NCBI RefSeq assembly: GCF_020379485.1
Contig: NC_063437.1
Span: forward strand, 15,215,726-15,279,725
Length of the DNA stretch: 64,000 bases
Origin: Brassica napus
Lineage: Eukaryota > Streptophyta > Magnoliopsida > Brassicales > Brassicaceae
Direction: 5' to 3'
The translations under genes and the position numbers were made by a program. Of this stretch, positions 55,733 through 64,000 are shown piece after piece. Every line of letters begins with the position of its first letter. The stretch's first letter is position 1. The notes beneath the pieces are model-generated. The model made no database searches, was not told the DNA's origin, and worked only from the letters and a program-made list of their open reading frames with translations.

Positions 55733-55800
55733 GGAGATGTGAGGGATCCCTGTGCCTATCGCATACAAAGCGAGCGTTCTACCAATTGAGCTACATGTCC
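55733..55800 (-). pseudogene. tRNA-Ala-derived pseudogene
   Basis: The minus strand reads GGACATGTAGCTCAATTGGT (acceptor strand, D-arm/box A), then an anticodon arm CTCGC-TTTGTAT-GCGAT, then GGCACAGGGATCCCTCACAT and CTCC. It is clearly related to plant tRNA-Ala(UGC). However, the anticodon position reads TGT instead of TGC, the T-loop is short by about five bases so box B is lost, acceptor pair 4:69 is C:C, and the last pair of the anticodon stem is disturbed. It is therefore a decayed copy, not a working tRNA. It may be an old nuclear tRNA gene or the head of a retroposon. Confidence 0.72.
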
Positions 55801-56056
55801 AACTTGCTCAGAAAAAATTTGGCATAAAAAAAAGGGAATTTGCACTAGATGTCAAAATTATAGAAGGTAATTGGGTATATGGTAAAGAGACTGTGCAATT
55901 TATGGTAATACCTAAATTGTCCTTATTATTCAACACGTTTACAGCTAAATCAGAATCTCCACCGTCAGATAATACATTCATCTCCCTCTTTCTTATACTT
56001 GCTACCACCACATTCTCAGATCTCAGACAAAGAAAAAAAAACTCTCTCTACCCAAA
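55801..56056 (+). promoter_or_regulatory. Possible transposed 5' flank/leader of the sugar-phosphate transporter fragment
   Basis: The sequence just before the transporter fragment (55930-56056) is C/T-rich with CTCTCTCTACCC directly before ATGGTGGAAG, like a plant 5'UTR. The duplicated segment probably includes leader sequence. Where it begins is not visible. Confidence 0.35.
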
Positions 56057-56520
56057 ATGGTGGAAGCTCAATCATGGACGACGCGGCGGATGAGCAATCC
56101 GAGGTTCGACGCCGCCACCACCACCACACCAACAGTCATCGACATCCCCGGAACACCTCCACACTCCTCCGCCTCCTCCAATGAAAAACCCTTCTTCTTC
56201 TCCTCCCCCACGGTATCTCCCTCCGTTCTCACGGCGGCGTCGCCTGGTTCGGTTCCAACATAGGAGTCCTTCTCCTGAACAAGTACCTCCTCTTCTACTA
56301 CGGCTTCTGCTACCCGATCTTCTTGACCATGACGCACACGCTCTCCTGCGCCGCCTACAGCTCCGCCGTGATCAACATCGCCGGAATCGTGCTCCGTCAG
56401 CACATCCTCTCCCGCCGTCAGTTTTTGAAGATTCTTGCACTCTCGGCGATCTTCTGCCTCTCCGTCGTGTGCGGCAACACTTCGCTCCGTTACATTCCTG
56501 TTTTTTTTAATCAAGTGATT
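56057..56520 (+). pseudogene. Truncated fragment of a triose-phosphate/nucleotide-sugar translocator gene
   Basis: The frame from ATG 56057 gives MVEAQSWTTRRMSNPRFD, then DIPGTPPHSSASS and [13 protein letters not shown]. About four bases are then missing (near 56235), so the original frame ends in a TAG at 56261-56263. In the shifted frame the protein continues with [51 protein letters not shown] and [13 protein letters not shown]. It stops matching at about 56515, replaced by unrelated AT-rich DNA. This is the N-terminal third of a drug/metabolite-transporter-superfamily protein like Arabidopsis At1g12500, as I recall it. It lacks most membrane helices. The GC-rich coding island in AT-rich surroundings marks it as a duplicated or captured fragment from another locus. 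Confidence 0.85.
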
Positions 56521-59100
56521 GGCCTAACAATTTGTAAAATATCTTACAATTCTTCTCTCTTCAATTATTTAAAGTTATATCCGGTTGCAATATTTTATAT
56601 CATACTTTTAAATGAATGTATCCGGTTTTACAACGTGTATTGCGTTTACAATAAAAATTAATTTTTTTGCCAGCAACCCCGGTAGCAGGTAACCATACGT
56701 TACGAAGAAGGTATAGCTAAAGGAGAGAATGGGCAACTCATGTAAAAATTGACATGGTTCGCCAATTATTAAAAAGTTTGCATAGATCTGCAATTACCAC
56801 CCTGAATTTTGATTTCTAGCTAAATAGGCCTAAAAAAAATCTATAAAACCTGGTGAAGAGATTATATCTAACTGATGTCATTATGAAACTGGAAGGACTG
56901 AAGGTAGGTACTTTGTTTCTTTCCTTTCGGCTGCTTATGATAACAAAGCGACTAGGAAAGGTAAAGCCAATTTGTATAATCATTACAATTATATACCCTA
57001 ATTGCGTTAAAACTTTATTTCAATAGCATATAACAGCGTTAACATAGAATTATCGATATCAGCCCGTTTCGATCAACGTTTGATGATATTTTGGCATAAA
57101 TACATACACAAATCATTTTTTTCTCAAACCTTGTAAGCCTTCAATTTTCTTTTAAATTGAGATGAACCTTTTGTTTTTTTAGCTTTGGCCACAAATTTGA
57201 GGTATGAAGCCATTTTCTTACGTGGTCAAAGTTACTATATCCGAACTTATTTCATTTTCCATGCCACTATGTTCCTACTATAACAAAAATAATTAAATAT
57301 TAATATATATATAGTTTTGACCAAAAAATAGTAATATATATCTAAATCCGAAAACGAAAAACATATTTCAAACTTTTTGTCGGCAAATATATATTTTATT
57401 AATTATTATGAAATTCTCTTATATCATATTATTTGTCAACTTTGATAGATCGTGTTAAGTTTCGTCTATTTTATTTGTTCTACATATGTATTTTATTTTC
57501 AGTGTTTTTGGTTTTTTAAATGTAGAATTTGTTATTTATAATACTTATTCGGTTTTATTCTATTTTTTTAAAAATTTTACAAAATTTGAAACCGGCTAAT
57601 ATCCTAAAAACCAAAAAACCAAAATCTAATTTGTTTTTTTTTTAAATTTCAGATAATTAGTATTTTCGTAGAAAATATAGTATAGATCATGTTTTCGAAT
57701 AAATATTAAATAATTTATATAATTTGAAATATTTTGGATAAAATAATATTTGGATAATTCAGTATATACATAATATTATTAAGATATTTGTTATTGTAAA
57801 TTAAATATAATTAATATTATTAGGTATGTAGATTTTATTTTAAAATTGAATATGTATTCGATTTTTGATTCGGTTCCGATCAAAACATGTCTTCGTGGTT
57901 CGATGATGCCGGTTGGTTTGGTTTCAATTTCAGTTTTTTTTTTCTTTCAGAAATATAGAGTCTGTATGGATATTTATGAAATTTGATTTGATTTTAATTC
58001 TTTTTTTGTTATGTTTCGGTACGGTTCAATTCTTATGTCCTGGGTAAATGTGTACAGCCTATTTGTGCCACACAAATAACTAATTAACGATGCACATAAT
58101 ATTATTTAGCCTGTCACGTGGCATGCACATGATGTCGGTATAATGTATACACCAGTTTTGGACCACTATTGATTTTGTTCTTTATGAATGTTACTTAAAC
58201 CGTTCATATAAATAGTGTTTTGAGTCAACGTGGACATTTTGTGATACAATGTCGGTAAACACTTTTTGTTTTCTTGGTCAGTTAATTATCATAAGATAAC
58301 CTTATTGCAATTTATTTGTCCACACATACATGGTGAGTGCGTATAAATAGATCGTAAACATATGTATACATGCTGCCACATGGAGCAAACGCGTAATGTC
58401 TTGTACTCGATGTTAGTCTACAGGGACCTGTCATGCCTTAAATCGTTTTGTCAACTGTCGTTTTCTTAACTAATGGAGTTAAATCGTCTTTCAGATTGAA
58501 TGCTTTCAAGAACTTGAAGACGTTCGTATTTATATTATTCATAAAATTGACAACAAACAAAAAACACGTCAGAAGAAAACGATACTGCACGTTCGTCGCT
58601 TCCTAGTGAGCATAAGAAAGATTAACAATGACATTCTTCTCATTCTTAAGCAACACAATAATGATTATTAATCGAAGCATCCGTAAAATGTCACATTCAC
58701 CGAAACTTTGTTTGGGGTTGTTCTACTCGGTAGTTCGATGTCATTAAGACACATATTTTCTTTTCAAATGGAATAAAGAAATTATAATAAAAATATAGTA
58801 AGCAAATAGTCTAGCCATGAAATTTAAATGCATCTTAATTAACTCCTTCATTAGCGTTAGGAGAAGAATCTTAGAATCTTAATACAACCTCTCTTTTTTC
58901 TATCCCTACATAATACTAACACGTAACATGTTTGACAAATCTTAAGCAGTTTTGTTACGTGCTTATATTATGATTGGTTGACTTAGAAAAAAATAAATAT
59001 AAAAACAAACTCCCATATATCATATCCTAGGTCTTTAATATGCATACGGAAGTAACCACTAAAGCGCTTTAAAGTGAGCTAATAATACCACAAGTTATGA
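56521..59100. other. Intergenic region downstream of LBD11
   Basis: AT-rich. 57.59-58.05 kb contains CCGGTTGG, GGTTCGG and AAACC-type motifs resembling the arms of the element at 40.6 kb, probably another degraded copy. No gene is supported. Confidence 0.4.
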
Positions 59101-60516
59101 TCATGTCCAAAGCGGATCCCACCACGACATTGATGAATTATTGTTGTTGTTGTCCTCAAGGAATCCCAAATCATTGGTCACTTCGTCGGGGCTACTAATG
59201 AACTCGTCGCCACTTTCAAATGAACTCTCAAAGGACATATTTTGTTGTCCTTGCTCTTGTGCTGCTAACTTTGTTTGTTCCATTTTATATAACAATTCCA
59301 GTAGATCTGATCTTTGCAGTTGCATGCTCACTAGCTCTACTTGAGTTTTCACAAGTTGTGCTTGAAGTTCACTCACTTGTCTCTGCAAATGGTATATCGC
59401 ACCCGCGCAACCGTAAACTGGATCTCTCATCCTAGCTCCTGCTTCATAAACCATGCTATTAACCGCATCTGTTCTTTGAGATTCTGGAAGTTCCTGATAC
59501 CGAAAACAAAATGTATATGTTAGAAAACAAAATCATCTTTCACTAAAACATGCTTTTTAGAAGATGATATAGAAGTCTTGGACACTCTGTGGATTGTGGC
59601 ATATAATGTTTTAAATGACTGAAATTTTGCATTTAACATTGATTGTGAATTTTTGTTTTGATGTTTGACTGTAAAGAAATCTTACATGAATTTTTCAAAG
59701 GTCAAAAGGAATTTTAGAATTAGACAATAAAATTCAGAAAACATTTTTGTTTTTGTAAAGGGTTAGATATGTTAATAGTGAGAGGCTGCATGTAGCTTTG
59801 AGGAAAGTTTGTTATTGACCTTTCATTGCAGTTGTAGGGCCTAGTTCCGGTAACATGACTTATGAACCCATTATTGTTCAACAACTAGACTTTTAACCAC
59901 TTTAACTTCCTTTTCACATTTTGGATACCAGTTTTTTTTTTCAATTAAGAAATTAAAGTTAAATTACTATATATACAAGGAATAAAAAAAAACATTTGGT
60001 GTTAAGTATTTATATTAACCACTAAAACCAAAACAACAACGCTTTATTATATTGTAAAAGTTAATATATTGATAACCACCGGAGATTGTTTAGTATTAAC
60101 TTTCACGTTAAATATTAATAATCAAATGTCCACACGTGAGCGATAGCTTCTACAAAGACAACATACTGTACACACGTGTAACAAGTAATAAACAAGAAAA
60201 TAAAATGTACCTGCAAGAACTTAATAATGTTGCTAGCTCCGAAGACACGGTGGGCGATTGTGAACTTCGCCGGATCCGTCGGAGGAAAATACGGCGCCAA
60301 AACGCATTTCTCAGCGCACCTCCGCCGCAGTATCTTGCAAGCCGCACAAGGACTTAGCACCACCGTCTGCTGAGGCGAAAGAGGCGGCGGCGGAGGTGAA
60401 GAAGTGGGAGAAGGAGAGTTGATGGGAGTAGTGGTTTCTTTCACGGTGGCGACAGCCACGGCCGAGACAGTAGGTGTAGCAGCCGAAGTGCCACCATTGA
60501 TCTCCATCTTTAGCAT
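59101..60516 (-). CDS. LBD11: LOB-domain transcription factor LBD11
   Basis: Two exons (60211-60516 and 59101-59493) encode 232 residues, the length I recall for Arabidopsis LBD11 (At2g28500). A Thr/Ser/Pro-rich N-terminus is followed by the LOB domain at about 53-155. This has the zinc-finger-like CAACKILRRRCAEKC (C-X2-C-X6-C-X3-C), the GAS block containing FGASNIIKFLQ and the DPVYGCAGAI motif. It ends in a leucine-zipper-like helix (LQRQVSELQAQLVKTQVEL). The tail is acidic and Asn-rich, ending SSMSWWDPLWT. The single intron after FLQ is the conserved LBD position. It is a plant-specific DNA-binding transcription factor; LBD11 has been linked to vascular cambium activity and redox balance. 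The next ATG (residue 4) is an alternative start. No defect is seen. Confidence 0.95.
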
Positions 60517-60641
60517 GATTCTTGATTTCTTGGGGACTAAACTGATAATTTATTTTCTTTTGGGATAATTAGTTGGAAATAAGTTAAACTAGTGTTGTGT
60601 GTAGAGTGAAGTGATATATGGTAAGGAAGGTTATGAAAGTG

Positions 60642-60649
60642 TATATATA
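60642..60649 (-). promoter_or_regulatory. TATA box of LBD11
   Basis: TATATATA about 126 bp upstream of the ATG, followed toward the gene by a mixed leader. Confidence 0.55.
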
Positions 60650-63600
60650 GGGAGGGAGACAGAGAAGAAGGATAATGTGATGTCATATATCCGAGTTATG
60701 GCGTAATACTTTTTTGGTATTATAATTAATTTTATACCCTTTACGGTGGCTCCTAAATTCTTCTTGCGCTTTTCCGTTTCAACGGTTGATTAACTTAGAC
60801 AGCTCCATCAAATTATTTCCACATTCGCACTTAGACAAACTTGTTGTATTTAAATTATAATTCATCCTTAAAGTAGTCTTTAAAAGGGAGTAATCAGTTC
60901 CCGTTTTCACATTTCGCGTGTATAGTCATATATTTATTTTCCTTCACTAATCTGTGGAGGAAGTACAACTTCATTCTTTTGATAGTTAGCACCCTAAATA
61001 TAGATTAATCACATGACTGTTGAGTAACTTAAATTTCTAACTTTTAATGTGAAAATATTGCAGAAGCGCATTAACGAGTTTAATTGATCTTCAATGTGAA
61101 AAGCAAGCTAATTTCAACAGGTATTTTCTACAACAATTCACTATCAGATGACCTGTGAGAGAATACAAACAAAAAAATATGTTGATAATTACAAGAATGA
61201 AATATACTGCATCTATGTTATTATGTCTTCTAATTAAATTATCATAGACTGAGACTAGATTCGTCGATGCTTCTGGAAATGTTGGGATGAATGGCTGGTG
61301 AGGTGTTTCATAAGCAATGAAGATATGATACATCATCAATTATTATTCGATTTTTTCTGTTGTTAATCTTTTGTATATATCTCCATGACTCTATATCTAT
61401 TGTAACTCTCATGCAATTACCATATTCTTAGTGGTATCGGAAGCTTCTTCCTGTGAATTCTACAATGACTTAGCATGACCAAACTATCATCTATAAGTAA
61501 CCTAACTTGAAACATTCATATAAAATAAAAATATATAACTTCAACAAGTTCATCCACAAATCAAGCCCCTCTCCGCCTTTGGAACTCGCATGACAATAAG
61601 GAAGTTTCCAATCGAGTCTATGTTTCTTGGAAACAAATTTATGATACTTTCTCTGTGGAAATAAAAAGAATTAATAATACCACAAAAATTATTAATTCTA
61701 GTATTTGAATATGTATTATTATTGTATTTTCTAGTTTTATAAAATAAATAATACAATTATTAAGTCTAGTATTAAAAAAAATTATCAATTCTTTTTATTA
61801 GTTGTATTACTAATACTATAATTGTATAAATACGTATAATAGTATTTGAAAATTTAACAGAAAACAATGGTACTTTAGAAAAAAATTATAAAAATGTTAT
61901 TTTGTTGTCATTTTAATTCATATAATTATAATTAATTAAGATATCAAATGTCACCACCAAAACTTTGGCTCTTTGGAGTCTACTAGTGGCAAAACAGACA
62001 CTTTGAAAAATCATTTTTGATTCATATTTGAAAAAGAAACTCATATAAAGAAAAATTATGACAGTATTATTATTTCAGGAAATTAATACAACGAGCCAAT
62101 TTTTGTTTAGATTTGCTTAACTTCGGAATTAGAAATATCTTCTTATATTATTTTTTACTCATAATTTTGAGTTTGTATATTTTTTTACGACTTTTCCTGT
62201 TTCCTGTTTGAAATTAGGATTTCTACGGAAGTGCTAGGAAATATCCAAACCAATAAAGTCTTTATAAAAAAAAACTTTTTCTTCTTTATATATATATATT
62301 TTTTTATAGACTGAATATTTAAAGAATTTTGGAAGAACTTGTCGAAGAGAAAGAAAGAAAAGAATTTCAGCATAATTATAAAGTCTTTCTGTCTTTATTA
62401 TGAGAATTATAGATTTATCCCACTTCTTTAACCGTTTTCTTTGAGATAGAACATATTTAATTGATATATTTAGGAAAAAACTTCAGCTTAGTCTTGGTTC
62501 TTAGCTTTAGAAAATTTATATATAAGTGACTCTATGAAACGTGGCTACATCTTTCTTTGTAACAACTTGCGAGTTGACAATTCGATTCAAAACACACAAC
62601 TTGTTCATATAAATGTTTTGCGGATGATCAAATGAATATGAATTTTTTTTTCTAACGACGGACGGCATACCTTGATATTTATAAAACGTGGGTACGTTCT
62701 CTTTTTGTAACAAATTGGATTAATGTAACAGCTTGGTCATAAATGTTTTGGTGATCAAACGAGTATGAAATAGTTTATTTATGATGCATGGCTGACTGCC
62801 ACTGGTGCATTGACATCCATAGTCATAAAATGAGGTTTTCTTTTCTTACGATACTACCTTATGTGAATATGGATTCATTTATTCTCTTCGCAATATACGT
62901 TAGGTTATAGGCTGCGACCTGCGACTTCCCAGCGGTCCGAACAAATACAATATTATCGAATGGACTGACATTAATATAGAAGGAAAATAATTTGATAAAA
63001 TATAGATAAAATAAAAGTAACACGTCTACTACTTATGAAAAAAATCACGAGTTGCACGTTACAACTACCAGTCGTCCGAGAAGCTTAACAACGACACGTA
63101 GTTAGTGATCGAGCAAGCCAGTTCTTAAGGATTTATTGGGTGGGCTATTATTTGGTAATATTTTGATGCCACAATCAAGACAACGTTATCTTTCTACTTC
63201 TCTCAACCATATCAACATATCACCTTTTTGTAAAGAAATTCGTTATTTGGTTTAGCTCATATTCTGAAGTTAATTTATTACTTAAATGGGGGACATATTA
63301 GGGATAAGTTTGGTGGAATTTGGTCAGCTCATTGGACATATTAAGCAAGGAAAAAAGGACTTCTTTGATTTTTGAGGTACTAGCTAAAGCTCTCTTTTTT
63401 TCTGTAACGAAATGTCTTTTGGTTTGCCTTTATCCATTCACAAATGAACTATATTATAAATAATTATGGAGCCATATTCCACGGCCACATTCTTAAAATT
63501 ATGCTCCTTGCTACATGTTACAAAAAAATGCTTCTTGCTACAGACTTTATACGATTGTATGATATCTTATAATTGTGCGAGAACTGACTCAACAATAACG

Positions 63601-64000
63601 AGTCAAAATGGCATTATGCAGCGCTTCTTAGTTAGCTACAACAACGAAACTATTACCAAATCAAAAGTATGTATATATTAGTGATGTAGGTATCGCATCA
63701 CTGTAATGTTTGTATAACGGGAGTAGATATTGTCAAACTACTAACTTTAACCTCAAAAGACAGATATAAAAACTGAAACACTTATATATGTTTTTGTTAC
63801 AACACTAATCCAACTATTTAGACTATTCCAATCCCGAAACTCCCAAATTTTCTAACTTGTAGAAAATGAAGATTCCTCCGCATAATATGTTACATGTCTC
63901 TTATTTATATAAAATACAAAAATAAAATTGGAGAAAATAGAAGAAACAAAAGAGCTTTAAACTTGATGTTTTCGTAGATTAGGTATAGTCCATGGTATAG
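60650..64000. other. AT-rich region upstream of LBD11
   Basis: It contains a diverged tandem duplication (62534-62771) and otherwise no recognised gene, RNA or mobile element. Short open stretches here have no protein-like composition. Confidence 0.45.
62534..62771. repeat. Diverged tandem duplication, about 150-bp period
   Basis: Copy 1 (about 62534-62642) and copy 2 (about 62682-62771) share AAACGTGG-TAC, TTTGTAACAA, AAATGTTTTG and GATCAAA-GA-TATGAA in order. They are in direct orientation and non-coding. Confidence 0.6.

Noticed and set aside
55752..56093. Plus-strand frame of 113 codons
   Set aside because: It begins inside the antisense of the tRNA pseudogene and ends inside the transporter fragment in the wrong frame.
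1..64000. CRISPR arrays, operons, riboswitches, prokaryotic mobile elements
   Set aside because: The window is plant nuclear DNA with spliced genes; no regularly spaced repeat array or prokaryotic gene organisation is present.

Overview
The window is nuclear DNA of a Brassicaceae plant, most likely a Brassica or close relative. The evidence is GT-AG introns, AT-rich intergenic DNA, plant-only gene families and abundant LINE, Helitron and MITE sequence. No tool was run. Arabidopsis gene names are recalled from memory and would need a search to confirm.

Left to right, the genes follow the order I recall for Arabidopsis At2g28360 to At2g28500: a SAPS-domain phosphatase-associated protein (minus, cut by the window edge), CASPL5A2 (plus), DRB2 (minus), a decayed MON1 (minus, 12.1-13.7 kb), an S40-like DUF584 protein (minus, 18.3 kb), a small secreted protein (30.1 kb), a broken glyoxalase I (30.9 kb), a small conserved protein (31.8-32.3 kb), a proline-rich membrane protein (33.5 kb) and, after a long gap, LBD11 (59.1-60.5 kb). 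A pepsin-like aspartic protease (35.2-36.5 kb) and an RPA1-like OB-fold gene (47.8-50.2 kb) lie in the gap, where several Arabidopsis genes seem to be missing. Lost, broken and retained genes together look like one fractionated subgenome copy of a polyploid-derived genome.

Mobile DNA dominates the rest. A full-length LINE (22.9-28.7 kb) has both ORFs open and a target-site duplication (TSD). A second LINE (50.9-54.0 kb) is 5'-truncated, with four nonsense codons and one frameshift. A third LINE fragment (37.7-38.3 kb) carries a MITE in its ORF. There is also a short A-tailed retroposon beside DRB2, a Helitron at 38.5 kb, the 3' end of another at 45.3 kb, two MITEs, two larger inverted-repeat elements and a SINE-like sequence. 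At least six very short insertions flanked by direct repeats, most with A/T tails, look like extreme 5' truncations of retroposons.

The genes do not form one pathway. The most interesting observations are: a 32-bp piece of LINE ORF2 at that LINE's own 5' junction; the micro-insertions, one with its empty site preserved in a local duplicate; a protease whose hydrophobic C-terminus and stop are encoded by a minisatellite; a MITE whose removal restores the LINE frame exactly; and LINE nonsense codons that all fit C-to-T decay. I found no undescribed multi-gene system.
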